From the NCBI GenBank assembly GCA_000686145.1, contig JMMB01000005.1, forward strand, positions 1-64,000: a DNA stretch of 64,000 nt, in the 5' to 3' direction. Positions 7,888-17,038 of the stretch are shown here, in pieces. The notes under the pieces are model-generated. The model was given only the letters and a program-made list of their open reading frames with translations, was not told the origin of the DNA and did not search any database. Source of the DNA: Peptostreptococcaceae bacterium VA2. GTDB lineage: Bacteria; Bacillota; Clostridia; Peptostreptococcales; Peptostreptococcaceae. Position numbers and translations under genes: made by a program. The first letter of the stretch is position 1; each line of letters opens with the position of its first letter.

Positions 7888-8672
7888 AAGATTATTTGAA
7901 AAATGAAATATTTAAACTAACTAAAAGCAAATATATTTATTTTATAATAGTTTCAACCTTCTTGTTTCAAATGATCTTTTGTGGTTATTACTTAATGTAT
8001 CTACCTAAACAGGAAGGGGTATTTAATTTTACTTATTCAGTTGTTATGCAAATGTCATTAGCTATTTTTATTTATGAAATAAATGGAATAGTATTAGGTG
8101 CTTTTTTATTTAGTAAAGAATACCAGGACAGAACTTTTATGTATGTAATCATAAGACCTATAAGTAATATTAAACTTTTTTTAAGTAAAGTAATTATTAT
8201 GTTAGTATTAAGTATTTTAATTTTTATATTTTCGTTCTTAAGTTCAGCTTTAATAGGGTATATATTTTTCCCATACACTCCATTTAGTATTGCTGGAATA
8301 GATTTTTTCATGCAGGATTTAAATATTGTTGAAAGTTTCATAAGAATGATCTTATTTAGTACGTCAGTTATTATTGGAATTTTACTAAGTAGTGCAATTA
8401 GTATTATTTATTCTTGTTTATTAAAAAATTTCTTAGGTACTATAATTTCATCAATAGTAACATTCTTCATAGTAGCCTGTCCAATTCAGTTAAAAAGTGG
8501 AAATTATTTTTCAATATCTTCATATCAGTTTCCTAATTACTTAATGGAAAAAGATTTTAATACATATTTAGAGTTACAAACGAAACTTAATTTATTAAAT
8601 ATTTTTGTTGTTATTATTATATATATAATAGGATATAAGCTTATGGAGAAAAGCAGAAAAAAAGTATTATAG
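7884..8672 (+). CDS. ABC-2 type transporter permease
   Basis: A 262-residue membrane protein with about six hydrophobic segments and the LFSKEYQDRTFMYV motif common to BcrB/ABC-2 permeases. It starts in an ATGA overlap with the ATPase gene. It probably forms an immunity or export pump for the cluster peptide together with the ATPase at 6958 (inference). Confidence 0.8.
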   Translation: MKDYLKNEIFKLTKSKYIYFIIVSTFLFQMIFCGYYLMYLPKQEGVFNFTYSVVMQMSLAIFIYEINGIVLGAFLFSKEYQDRTFMYVIIRPISNIKLFLSKVIIMLVLSILIFIFSFLSSALIGYIFFPYTPFSIAGIDFFMQDLNIVESFIRMILFSTSVIIGILLSSAISIIYSCLLKNFLGTIISSIVTFFIVACPIQLKSGNYFSISSYQFPNYLMEKDFNTYLELQTKLNLLNIFVVIIIYIIGYKLMEKSRKKVL

Positions 8673-8846
8673 ATGTATATAGATTAGGGATAAAAACTAA
8701 TATATGAAAATTAAGTTAAAATAGAACATATAATTTGATGGCATGTAGATAAATTTTAACATATGGGGAGTTTAAATAAAATTTATGATTTATATTTTTT
8801 AATACTCATAGAGTTCTACATAATATACAATGAAGGGGGAAAAGTG

Positions 8847-9770
8847 ATGTTATACCATGCACTTGGTTTGATATATACATATAAATGTGTAGCAAAATGC
8901 GATATATGTGGTTTTAGTTGTTCACCTGAGAGACAGGAAAAAATGAATTTTGAGGATGCAAAAAGATTAATTAAAGAAGCAAAAAAATCAGGAATAAGGT
9001 TGATAACAATAACTGGTGGTGAGCCATTTCTGTATTACAATGAAATAATAGAGTTAGTAAAATTAGCTCACCACTATAACATGCAGACAACCATTACTTC
9101 TAATTGCTATTGGGCAGATTCGTATGAGAAGGCAGAAGCATACTGTACAGAGCTAAGAAATAATGGTGCAAGAAGTATAAAAATTAGTGTGGATGATTTT
9201 CATAATAAATATGTATCATATGAAAATATTAAAAATGTAATAAAAGCTTCTAAAGTTGTAGGATTACGTTTGATAGTAGGATGTACAATTACGAAAAATA
9301 GCATGCAATTAAAAGGAGTACTTAATTCATTCGAAGAAGAGATAACAAATATTGGACTATATCAATATAAGTGTTATCCACTAGGAAGGGCTAAAGAAAA
9401 GATTAGCGTAGATAATTTCTACTATCCCAAAAGTATATTAGACGACTGCAGCGAGAGTGGATGTATATTAGTTACGCCTAATGGAAGTGTTTATCCATGT
9501 GCATCTATGTGTGGAACTATACCTAGTCGTTTAGTAGGTTCAATACATAATAGTTCTTTAGATGAATTAATTTGTAAAGCATCTAATAATCCTCACAACA
9601 AATTTATATGTAAACATGGGGTTGAAGCGTATTTAAAAGAGCTAAATTTAAAAAACAATGATGAATATGTTGATACATGTCATGCATGCTATGAAATTTT
9701 TAATAATGTTCATATAAAAGACCTAGATAATATATTAGAAAGGATACACAACAATGATAAAATTTTATAA
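8847..9770 (+). CDS. Radical SAM protein (second, shorter)
   Basis: A 307-residue protein with the radical SAM motif Cys14-x3-Cys18-x2-Cys21 (KCVAKCDICGFSC) almost at its N-terminus and the GGEP motif (ITGGEPFL). The C-terminus is Cys-bearing (SGCILVTPNGSVYPCASMCG, CHACYEIF), a reduced SPASM-like region. I place the start at ATG 8847 behind GAAGGGGG; the frame is open upstream to 8763, but that part has no ribosome site. It differs from the maturases at 5492 and 9754 and overlaps the latter by 17 bases, so it may do a separate modification. Confidence 0.82.
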   Translation: MLYHALGLIYTYKCVAKCDICGFSCSPERQEKMNFEDAKRLIKEAKKSGIRLITITGGEPFLYYNEIIELVKLAHHYNMQTTITSNCYWADSYEKAEAYCTELRNNGARSIKISVDDFHNKYVSYENIKNVIKASKVVGLRLIVGCTITKNSMQLKGVLNSFEEEITNIGLYQYKCYPLGRAKEKISVDNFYYPKSILDDCSESGCILVTPNGSVYPCASMCGTIPSRLVGSIHNSSLDELICKASNNPHNKFICKHGVEAYLKELNLKNNDEYVDTCHACYEIFNNVHIKDLDNILERIHNNDKIL

Positions 9771-11115
9771 TTATAAATATATAAATAATGAAGAACATAT
9801 TTATAACAGTGAGACTGGTCAAATATTCGAGGTTAGTGAAAATATTAAACATGTGATAAGTCAAGAGAATAAAACGGTAGAGCAAGCTATAGAATTTCTT
9901 AAAAATCATATGAATGAGGCTAAATTAAAAAATTACTTAAATCAATTAGATAGTGTTGGTTTATTAAAAACTAATAAAACAGAAAAAATTACTAAATATA
10001 ATGAATTAACAATGCAGCAAGAACCGATAGTTACTAATATGACTCTATTGGTTTGTCAAGATTGTAATTTAAGATGCAAATATTGCTATGGTGATGGAGG
10101 TCAATATAATCAAAAAGGTAAAATGAGCTTTGAAGTAGCCCAAAAATCAATTGATTATCTATTTAAACACTCTGGAAATGAAAAAAAACTTTCAATAATT
10201 ATTTTTGGTGGTGAGCCTTTAATAAATTTTGCTTTAATTAAACAAATAGTAGATTATACAAAAAATAAACAAAAAGAATTTAATAAAGAGTGTTTTTTTA
10301 GTATGACAACTAATGGAATATTAATAACACCTGAAATTGAAAAGTATCTACTAGAAAATGATATCTATGTACAGGTGAGCATAGATGGAGATGAGACAAG
10401 CACTAATTGCAATAGATACAATGAAAATGGAGTTGGTGCATACAATTCTATTATTGATAATTCAGAAGGTATTCTAAGAAATAGACCTACTTCAGCAAGA
10501 GGAACAGTTACTGATAGTAATCTTAACATGTTAGATTCATTTGAGCATTTATATGATGTAGGATTTATGCCCATAGCATTAGCTCCTGCGTATAATCTTA
10601 TAAGTGAAGAAAACTATGAACTATTGAAAGCAAATATATTAAAAATGATAGATAAATTCCAAGAATATATTGAGCAAAAAAATTATATAAAATGTAAAGC
10701 AATGAAAAATGTTTATAACGAGTTAGTATTAATACATGAGAGTGATATAAAAAGGATGTATTGTGCAGCAGGACAAAGAGCTTGTGCAATAGATATAAAT
10801 GGCGATATTTTCCCATGTCATAGATTCGTAGGCAATAAGCAGTATTGTGTTGGAAATGTAATCGAAGACAAGATTGATTTAAAATCTTACATAGAACAAG
10901 TAGAACCAGAAAATGAAAAATGCAAATTGTGTTGGGCTAGAAGTTTGTGTGCTGGTGGATGTACGTATGAAAATTTAATGGCAACTGGACAAATAAATAT
11001 GGCAAGCGAGGCATTTTGTGACATTATGAAAGATAAAATGGAAAGTATATTAAATTTATATGTGAATATGACCCAAGAAGATAGAAAGATATTGTTAGAA
11101 AATATGAGAAAATAG
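9754..11115 (+). CDS. Radical SAM/SPASM peptide maturase (third)
   Basis: A 453-residue enzyme, paralogous to the one at 5492. The N-terminal 90 residues look like a peptide-binding region (YNSETGQIFEVSENI). The core has Cys104, Cys108 and Cys111 in CNLRCKYCYGDGG and the GGEP motif (IFGGEPLIN). The SPASM region includes RACAIDINGDIFPCHRF and CKLCWARSLCAGGCTYEN. ATG 9754 lies inside the end of the second radical SAM gene (AGAAAGGA upstream). Two SPASM enzymes in one cluster suggest two crosslinking steps or a heteromeric enzyme. Confidence 0.88.
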   Translation: MIKFYNYKYINNEEHIYNSETGQIFEVSENIKHVISQENKTVEQAIEFLKNHMNEAKLKNYLNQLDSVGLLKTNKTEKITKYNELTMQQEPIVTNMTLLVCQDCNLRCKYCYGDGGQYNQKGKMSFEVAQKSIDYLFKHSGNEKKLSIIIFGGEPLINFALIKQIVDYTKNKQKEFNKECFFSMTTNGILITPEIEKYLLENDIYVQVSIDGDETSTNCNRYNENGVGAYNSIIDNSEGILRNRPTSARGTVTDSNLNMLDSFEHLYDVGFMPIALAPAYNLISEENYELLKANILKMIDKFQEYIEQKNYIKCKAMKNVYNELVLIHESDIKRMYCAAGQRACAIDINGDIFPCHRFVGNKQYCVGNVIEDKIDLKSYIEQVEPENEKCKLCWARSLCAGGCTYENLMATGQINMASEAFCDIMKDKMESILNLYVNMTQEDRKILLENMRK

Positions 11116-11127
11116 ATAGGAATTAAA

Positions 11128-12786
11128 ATGATTAAAAAAATATGTAATTTAATACCAATGGATTTTAAAAGTTATATTTTTATTCAATTGAAATGTATTT
11201 TACTTGCAATAGTATATACTGTATCATCGTTAATATTCCCAATGTTTATAAGCTTTATTATAGATGATGGAATAGCAAATAATGATATAAAAAAAATAAT
11301 ATTATATATTTGTTTAATGTTTTTTGTTGGTATATTAATGATTGTATCTCAGTATTTACAAAGAGTTTACTTTTATCAATTTTCTCAAAGAATAATTATT
11401 GATATTAAATCTAAAGTATTTAAAAAACTTCTTATAACCAACACACAGTTTTGGAAAACTAATAAAGTAGGAGACATATTTACAGTTTTGGAAGATGATA
11501 TCCCTAAACTAGAAACAGTGGTTACATCTACATTAAGTCAATTGATAATTAATTTTTTATCAATTATTGGAATCTGTATTTTTTTATTAATGATAGATAA
11601 AGAGATAGGCATATGTACAATAATCATTTCGTTTATTTTTTCTGTTTTTCAAAAAAAATTAGGTAACCAAGCTAAAAAAGGAATGTTTGATATAAGAGAG
11701 ATATTTGGAGAAATAAATGGATTTACTAGTGAATGCTTAAATAGTATGAATGATATACAAATATCAGGATATTCTACTCCTATACATAATGAGTATAGAA
11801 AAAAAAATCAGAGATACATGAAAAAATCAATTTATCAGACTAAAATAATGTCTTTAAATCAAGTGATTAGCCTTCTTTATAATGTTATTGGAATTTGCTT
11901 AACTTTAAGTTTAGGGGGATATAAAGTTTATTGTGGTACGTTATCGATAGGGATGCTTTTTACTATCACACTTTATGTACAACGTTTATATAGTCCCATT
12001 GTAAATTTTAACAATTCATATATTAGTATAAAAACTATAGGACCTATTATAGATAAAATATTACACGTAATGGATACAAAAGATGTGATAGAATCTGGTG
12101 AATACATAAAATCAGAATCATTAAAGGGTAATATTGTATTTAGAGATATATATTTTTCATATGATGAACGTGAAATTTTTAAAAATATTAATATAAAAAT
12201 AAATCATGGTGAAATTGTAGGTATAATAGGATCAAATGGATGTGGTAAAACAACATTAATTAAATTATTAGGAAGGTTACATAACCAATTAGAAGGAGAA
12301 ATATTAATAGATGACCGAGAAATCAAAGAGTATGATTTATCTTATCTAAGAACGCAAATAGGATACATGTCTCAAAATAATTTCTTATTAAGTGGAAAGC
12401 TAAGAGATATTATTAACCCATTGCAAAAGGATATTGAAGATATAGAGATACTTAAGATGATGGATAGATTACAAATTAATATAGATAGGTTTAAAGATGG
12501 ATTAGATACTGAAATAGGAGAAAATAAAATAACAATTTCTGGGGGAGAATCTCAAAAAATAGGATTAATTAGGCTATCTTTTGAGGATAAACCAATCTTG
12601 ATTTTAGACGAGCCTACATCGGCAATAGATATTAGCAGCGAGGTAATAATATGTAGGGAGTTAGAGCAAATATTAAGTGGCAAAACTGTTATTATAATTA
12701 CACATAAAAAGAAAATATTAAATATATGTACTCGTATAATTGATATGGAAAAAATACAATCTGTATATTCTGAGGTTGGAAGTTAG
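11128..12786 (+). CDS. ABC exporter with fused membrane and ATPase domains
   Basis: A 552-residue half-transporter. Residues 1-310 hold about six membrane segments (ABC transmembrane type 1) and residues 330-545 the ATPase, with Walker A GSNGCGKTT, signature ISGGESQK and Walker B PILILDEPT. There is no N-terminal C39 peptidase domain, so leader removal needs another protease. It starts 12 bases after the third radical SAM gene and ends the operon. The likely cargo is the modified peptide. Confidence 0.87.
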   Translation: MIKKICNLIPMDFKSYIFIQLKCILLAIVYTVSSLIFPMFISFIIDDGIANNDIKKIILYICLMFFVGILMIVSQYLQRVYFYQFSQRIIIDIKSKVFKKLLITNTQFWKTNKVGDIFTVLEDDIPKLETVVTSTLSQLIINFLSIIGICIFLLMIDKEIGICTIIISFIFSVFQKKLGNQAKKGMFDIREIFGEINGFTSECLNSMNDIQISGYSTPIHNEYRKKNQRYMKKSIYQTKIMSLNQVISLLYNVIGICLTLSLGGYKVYCGTLSIGMLFTITLYVQRLYSPIVNFNNSYISIKTIGPIIDKILHVMDTKDVIESGEYIKSESLKGNIVFRDIYFSYDEREIFKNINIKINHGEIVGIIGSNGCGKTTLIKLLGRLHNQLEGEILIDDREIKEYDLSYLRTQIGYMSQNNFLLSGKLRDIINPLQKDIEDIEILKMMDRLQINIDRFKDGLDTEIGENKITISGGESQKIGLIRLSFEDKPILILDEPTSAIDISSEVIICRELEQILSGKTVIIITHKKKILNICTRIIDMEKIQSVYSEVGS

Positions 12787-12891
12787 ATATGTAAGTTTTT
12801 GTATTAAAAATAATATCTTATTTAAGCATAGAATCAAATATAAGTTATAAATAAGCTAATGAAGTTATTTGAAAATTAGGGGGACATTGAT

Positions 12892-13818
12892 ATGAGGAAA
12901 TTTAATTCAATAATAAAAACTTGCTTAGGTATAGGAGTATTCACAGCATGTTTAAGTTTTTCAGCAGAGAGTGTATTAGCATGGGGAGGATATTCACATT
13001 GGGAAATGGGACAACGAATATCAGATAAGTATAATTATAGCGATAATGAGAAATTGAATTTTTCAAGTGGGAGTTTATTAGCCGACATAGGAAGATTGTC
13101 TTGGGATAGAAAGTACACTAGCTCAGATTCAGAAAAATTTTCAGATAAAATGTTATCACTAGCATCAAATAGTAGTGCAATAAACTTTGCAAATGGATGG
13201 AAGGCTCATTATATACAAGATACTTCTGGAGCATTAAGCAATATAGATGGGGGCCCATCATCATATAGAGTTAAATGCGGTTGGGTAGATGAGTATTTAA
13301 GAGATCATAAAAACTTAAATTGTCCTATAAATAATACTTGTGATGCTTGGGTTGACTATGATTTAATTAAATCTACTTATGATAATCTACATAACTTCAA
13401 TCCATCTAATAAAGAAATTGATAGAGAAATAAAAAAAATGTATGTAGCATTTGACTTACAGCTAATAGCGAATATAAATGGATGGAGCGATTCTGAAATA
13501 GATGGTATAGAAAATGAATTAAATAGAACTGTTGGGTTATGTATGAATAATAATAAATATATACGTTCGGTAGCTCCATCTTATATAAATCTAACAGACA
13601 TATCTGATAAGGATATGGATATTATTAATAAAACAATTGAATTTCATATAGATACTGTAGAGAATTTAAATTCTATAAAATTAAATAAGGCTAAGTCAGA
13701 TACAAAAAATAGCTATATTATAAATTATTCAGTAGAAGATAAAGATAAATATGAAAATATGTTGAAAAAAATAGACAATGATTTAAAAAATAAAGGCATA
13801 GATATATCAAATTTATAA
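12892..13818 (+). CDS. Secreted zinc-dependent phospholipase C-like protein
   Basis: A 308-residue protein with a signal peptide ending VLA just before Trp31. In bacterial zinc phospholipases C, the mature N-terminal Trp is itself a metal ligand, and WGGYSHWEMGQ fits that start. Other candidate ligands are in GSLLADIGR, WKAHYIQD (His-x3-Asp) and DEYLRDH. The fold is that of the PF00882 family; it lacks the C-terminal PLAT domain of alpha-toxin but has about 50 extra residues. The ribosome site is GGGGGA. It may be a lipase, toxin or lytic enzyme; whether it hydrolyses phospholipid is unproven. Confidence 0.75.
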   Translation: MRKFNSIIKTCLGIGVFTACLSFSAESVLAWGGYSHWEMGQRISDKYNYSDNEKLNFSSGSLLADIGRLSWDRKYTSSDSEKFSDKMLSLASNSSAINFANGWKAHYIQDTSGALSNIDGGPSSYRVKCGWVDEYLRDHKNLNCPINNTCDAWVDYDLIKSTYDNLHNFNPSNKEIDREIKKMYVAFDLQLIANINGWSDSEIDGIENELNRTVGLCMNNNKYIRSVAPSYINLTDISDKDMDIINKTIEFHIDTVENLNSIKLNKAKSDTKNSYIINYSVEDKDKYENMLKKIDNDLKNKGIDISNL

Positions 13819-13835
13819 TCAAATTAGTTTTAGTA

Positions 13836-14012
13836 TGAATTTAATGAAGTAACATGGGCTTTAGATAATATATCGAAAAAATAATTATAGCTCATAGGCT
13901 ATCAATTATAAAAAATACAGTTAACCTATAGGTTATAGATAAATTGATTGAATCAAGGACATACGAAGAACTTATGTTAAATGAAGCCTCAAATTATAGT
14001 TTAGTAAATTAG
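13836..14012 (+). pseudogene. Decayed C-terminal end of an ABC exporter
   Basis: Broken frames still read NEVTWALDNI, IIIAHRLSIIKN and NEASNYSLVN, matching the ATPase end of a peptide/lipid exporter (DEATSALD, switch His loop, C-terminus). At least two stops interrupt it. A better-kept version lies at 40348-40698, in the same position ahead of the second parA gene. Confidence 0.7.
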
Positions 14013-14043
14013 AAAAAATATAAATTATCAATGATTTAAAATT

Positions 14044-14082
14044 AAAACTATGAAATAACTAAGTTATTTTATAGTTTTTTTT
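14044..14082 (+). terminator. Intrinsic terminator ahead of parA copy 1
   Basis: AAAACTAT-AAATAACT pairs with AGTTATTT-ATAGTTTT, followed by Ts. The same hairpin sits at 40703-40740 ahead of parA copy 2. Confidence 0.8.
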
Positions 14083-14150
14083 ATGTTAAAAATTATATAA
14101 AACTATGATAATTTATATAAATAACTATAAAATAATTCGGAGGAAAACTA

Positions 14151-14963
14151 ATGAGAACTAAGTTAATAACTTACTTTAACATAAAAGGCGGCATTTACAA
14201 GACGTCTATGTCTATAATAACTGCATATGAACTAGCTAAAGATGAAAACAAAAGAATATTATTGTGGGACTTAGACTTACAAGAAAATCTTACTCAGTAT
14301 GTATATAAAGTTAATCATGAAGATAAAACAACGATAGATATAGTTGATGGATTAAGTGCAGAAGAGGTAATTGTAAAGTGTCCAAATCTAAATTATCCAA
14401 ACATAGATATAATACCATCAGATATAGGTTTAGCGATGTTAGATGAAAAAATAAGCCTACAACCAGCAAGAGAAAAAGTACTTGCTAGATGGTATATGAA
14501 AAATATAGATGTATTAGAAAAGTACGATTATATTATTTGTGATTTATCACCGAGCTATAATTTAACAGCTAAAAATATACTTTATTTAGCCGATTCTATA
14601 ATAGTCCCTATTATGGATAAGAATATATCTTCTTTAAGAGGAGCAGCTTTATTTAAAGAACTTTGGACTAGAGATAAATATTATTTAGAAAAAGAAGACA
14701 ATGATATTAAGGCCACTGTTTTAGTTGGATATGAAAAACAAAGAACTCAAGTATCTGATTTATTTGATCAATACCTTCAAAAATTTGATGAGTTGAAAGA
14801 TATGATGTTAAATTCATTTATAAGAAGAAATACTTTTGTTGAAAAATCATTATTAAGTAAATTAAGTATAAGTGATTATTTGAAAAAGAATAATCAAACT
14901 CATTTTAGTAAAGAAGAAATTGAAAATATGATAGAAGAATTAAAAGAAAAGGATGTGTTATAG
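14151..14963 (+). CDS. parA: ParA-type partition ATPase, copy 1
   Basis: A 270-residue ATPase of the ParA/MinD class. The deviant Walker A motif KGGIYKTS lies at residues 12-19, Walker A' in LLWDLDLQ and Walker B in YDYIICDLSPSY. It should drive plasmid segregation with the DNA-binding partner encoded immediately downstream. GGAGG lies 8 bases before ATG. It differs from the copy at 40810 by only two visible residues. Its partner gene is broken in this copy, so it may rely on the intact partner of replicon 2. Confidence 0.87.
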   Translation: MRTKLITYFNIKGGIYKTSMSIITAYELAKDENKRILLWDLDLQENLTQYVYKVNHEDKTTIDIVDGLSAEEVIVKCPNLNYPNIDIIPSDIGLAMLDEKISLQPAREKVLARWYMKNIDVLEKYDYIICDLSPSYNLTAKNILYLADSIIVPIMDKNISSLRGAALFKELWTRDKYYLEKEDNDIKATVLVGYEKQRTQVSDLFDQYLQKFDELKDMMLNSFIRRNTFVEKSLLSKLSISDYLKKNNQTHFSKEEIENMIEELKEKDVL

Positions 14964-15296
14964 ATGCCTAAGATAGATATGAATTTATTAAAAGAGGAAG
15001 TTCCTACAACTAAAAAGTCAACAGTTGTACATGAAACTAATGATATTAAACCTTCTATATCGATATATGACATAGTAAAAAAATAAAAGAAGAAATGTAA
15101 GGAACAAGTTGGGGTAACATTAGACAAAGAAATAGTTGATAAGTTAAAGACTGTAGTTATAGATTCTAATATAAATATGTCTAAGTTATTTAAAAATTTA
15201 CTTATGCCATTACTTGAAGATGTAAAAATAAAAGAAAAAAATATAGAAATATATAATAATAAAAATAAGTTAAAAGGCAGAAGAAAGTCAGAATAA
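14964..15296 (+). pseudogene. Partition partner (RHH-like), interrupted by a stop codon
   Basis: The reading frame starts one codon after parA (MPKIDMNLLKEEVPTTKK) but has a TAA at 15084-15086, codon 41. Downstream, the same frame resumes GVTLDKEIVDKLKTVV and ends GRRKSE, as in the intact 110-residue paralogue at 41623-41955. The second half, with the ribbon-helix-helix-like segment, might still be made by internal initiation, but no good start is visible. Confidence 0.8.
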
Positions 15297-15454
15297 ATTT
15301 TTATTATATTCATTAAAATCATGATAAATATTTAGCAAATATTTTATGCAGATTATAAAAATCAGAGATAAATCAAATTAAGAAATCATTAAATAATATA
15401 TACTAATATGGTTGAATATGTTAAAATTTAAATAAAGAAATCGAAAATTAAATA

Positions 15455-15563
15455 AGAAAAAAGCCAGGAGTGTAATAAGTTTGGCGACTTACTCCTGACT
15501 TTTGCTATAACACTCTTGATAAGAGTGAACTCTCATAAGAGATTTTTTATATTTTTATTATGT
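15455..15563 (-). ncRNA. Predicted counter-transcribed RNA regulating rep copy 1
   Basis: The minus strand has a promoter (TTGACT at 15597-15592, 16-base spacer, GATAAC at 15575-15570) whose transcript would cross the rep leader and end at a hairpin with a T run formed by 15457-15503. The length would be about 108 bases. The hairpin loop on the target strand is TTGGCG, the same hexamer used by the rep leaders of IncFII/IncI-type plasmids for kissing with antisense RNA (established for those plasmids). Its role here is inferred from this and from covariation with copy 2. Confidence 0.6.
15458..15549 (+). promoter_or_regulatory. Structured rep leader, copy 1
   Basis: Hairpin 1 pairs AAAAG-CAGGAG with CTCCTG-CTTTT and is capped by AAGT-TTGGCG-ACTT. 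Hairpin 2 is CACTCTT/AAGAGTG. A third weak stem, TCTC/GAGA, is followed by six Ts and could end transcription before rep. The sequence GATAAGAGTGAACTCTC (15519-15535) can partly pair with GAGAGAACTTCTTATC shortly before the rep gene, offering an alternative fold. Together these suggest antisense control by attenuation or by hiding the ribosome site (inference). Confidence 0.55.
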
Positions 15564-15742
15564 ATTAATGTTATCATACATATTCATACATAGTCAATAT
15601 TTTTGATATATAAAACAATATAAAAATTAATTCACATAGATTTTAAAATCTTAATTCATATTAAGCAATAATTTTTGTGAAATAATCTGAGAGAACTTCT
15701 TATCTTTAGTGTCAATTTACTGAAAATAGAGGGGTATTTTTT

Positions 15743-17038
15743 ATGCAAATGACAGACTTTTGCAATCATTTATACAATGAAAGTACAGATGGTTACATAC
15801 AAATATTAAAATTAAACGAAAAAAATAGTGTTGGCAAACGTACAATTAAAATATATAATACGAGAAATGACGGGTTAAGAGAGATTGTAGAAGAACTTCA
15901 TAATGAAAGTGATGTATTTTTAGCGCCAAATACAATGTATCTACCAAAGAGAAGAGTAGAAAATATAAGGCAGTTTAGAGCCTTATTTCAAGATATAGAT
16001 TGTAATAAATTAGGGTTTGAAAAAGCTGAAACTGTGTATATGATATGGATGCTATATTATGATGGAAAGGTTCCAAAGCCTACGATAGTTACAGATAGTG
16101 GACAAGGAGTTCATCTTTATTGGAGAATAGAAAATGCTCCATATGGAGCTTTAAATACATGGCAAGAGTTACAAGACTATATATATTATCAATTAAAGCA
16201 TTTAGGGGCTGATAGGAAGTCAACAGATGGTGCAAGGGTACTTAGACTACCTGGAACTATAAATTCTAAGAATGAAGCTAATTGTGAGGTTTTGTATATT
16301 GATAATGAATTAGAGTACTCTATGTATGATTTAAGGGAGCAATATTTAAACTATAAGCCTAAATCATATCAGTTACAGATTGCAGAAACTAAGAAAAATG
16401 ATAATAGAGTTATTTCAAATAGATTTTTTAATTCATATAGTTTACATATGGAAAGAGCTAACGATTTACAAACTTTATGCAAACTTAGAAAGTACGATAT
16501 GACAGGTTTTAGAAATATGGCTATACATTGCTATGCGTATTGGAAAGGCATATATGTTAGAGATTCTTATGAGCTTGAAAATGTAGTTATGGAGTTAAAT
16601 AGTGCATTTACTGAGCCACTTAAGGACACTGAGATAAGGGCTATTTTAAGAAGTGTTCCAAAGGCTATAGATAAGTTTATAGCTTATGAACAAGGAAGAA
16701 GAAATGGCGAATGCAAGCGAGTTTCTAAAGGCATGAGAGATAAAGAGGGTTATTGGTACAAAAATGATACTTTAATTGAGAGATTAGAAATAAGTAGAAG
16801 CGAACAAAAGCATATGAAAACTATTATAGATACTGATGAAAAGTATGATAGGAAGAATGTGAAGAGAAGAAATAGTAGAAGAAATGAAGATGGTTTAACT
16901 AAGAGAGAGAAAGAAAAATTAGAGAGGCTAGAGAGTATAAGAGTTTTAAAGGATAAAGGATTAAATCAAAGTAAAATAGCTAAAGAATTAGGAATAAGCA
17001 GACAAGCGGTAAGTAAGTTGATAAAGGAAATAAAATAA
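15743..17038 (+). CDS. rep: Plasmid replication initiator with primase-polymerase-like domain, copy 1
   Basis: A 431-residue protein. The N-terminal half has motifs of archaeo-eukaryotic primase-like replication proteins: FQDIDCN (Asp84, Asp86), DSGQGVHLYW (His124) and RVLRLPGTINSKN (about residues 165-177). A helical middle part follows, then a basic linker and a C-terminal helix-turn-helix (LNQSKIAKELGISRQAVSKL). The ATG follows GAGGGG. Nearly identical to the copy at 42402 over residues 1-390, but the last 40 residues differ completely. Confidence 0.78.
   Translation: MQMTDFCNHLYNESTDGYIQILKLNEKNSVGKRTIKIYNTRNDGLREIVEELHNESDVFLAPNTMYLPKRRVENIRQFRALFQDIDCNKLGFEKAETVYMIWMLYYDGKVPKPTIVTDSGQGVHLYWRIENAPYGALNTWQELQDYIYYQLKHLGADRKSTDGARVLRLPGTINSKNEANCEVLYIDNELEYSMYDLREQYLNYKPKSYQLQIAETKKNDNRVISNRFFNSYSLHMERANDLQTLCKLRKYDMTGFRNMAIHCYAYWKGIYVRDSYELENVVMELNSAFTEPLKDTEIRAILRSVPKAIDKFIAYEQGRRNGECKRVSKGMRDKEGYWYKNDTLIERLEISRSEQKHMKTIIDTDEKYDRKNVKRRNSRRNEDGLTKREKEKLERLESIRVLKDKGLNQSKIAKELGISRQAVSKLIKEIK

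Noticed and set aside
8763-8846. N-terminal extension of the second radical SAM protein
   Set aside because: The upstream 28 codons are hydrophobic and lack a ribosome site, while GAAGGGGG lies correctly before ATG 8847, and the Cys motif then sits at a usual distance from the start.
14900-15322. Long minus-strand frame opposite the ParA partner region
   Set aside because: It is hydrophobic only because it mirrors AT-rich coding sequence, has no ribosome site, and recurs opposite the second copy (41559-41972) as expected of a shadow.
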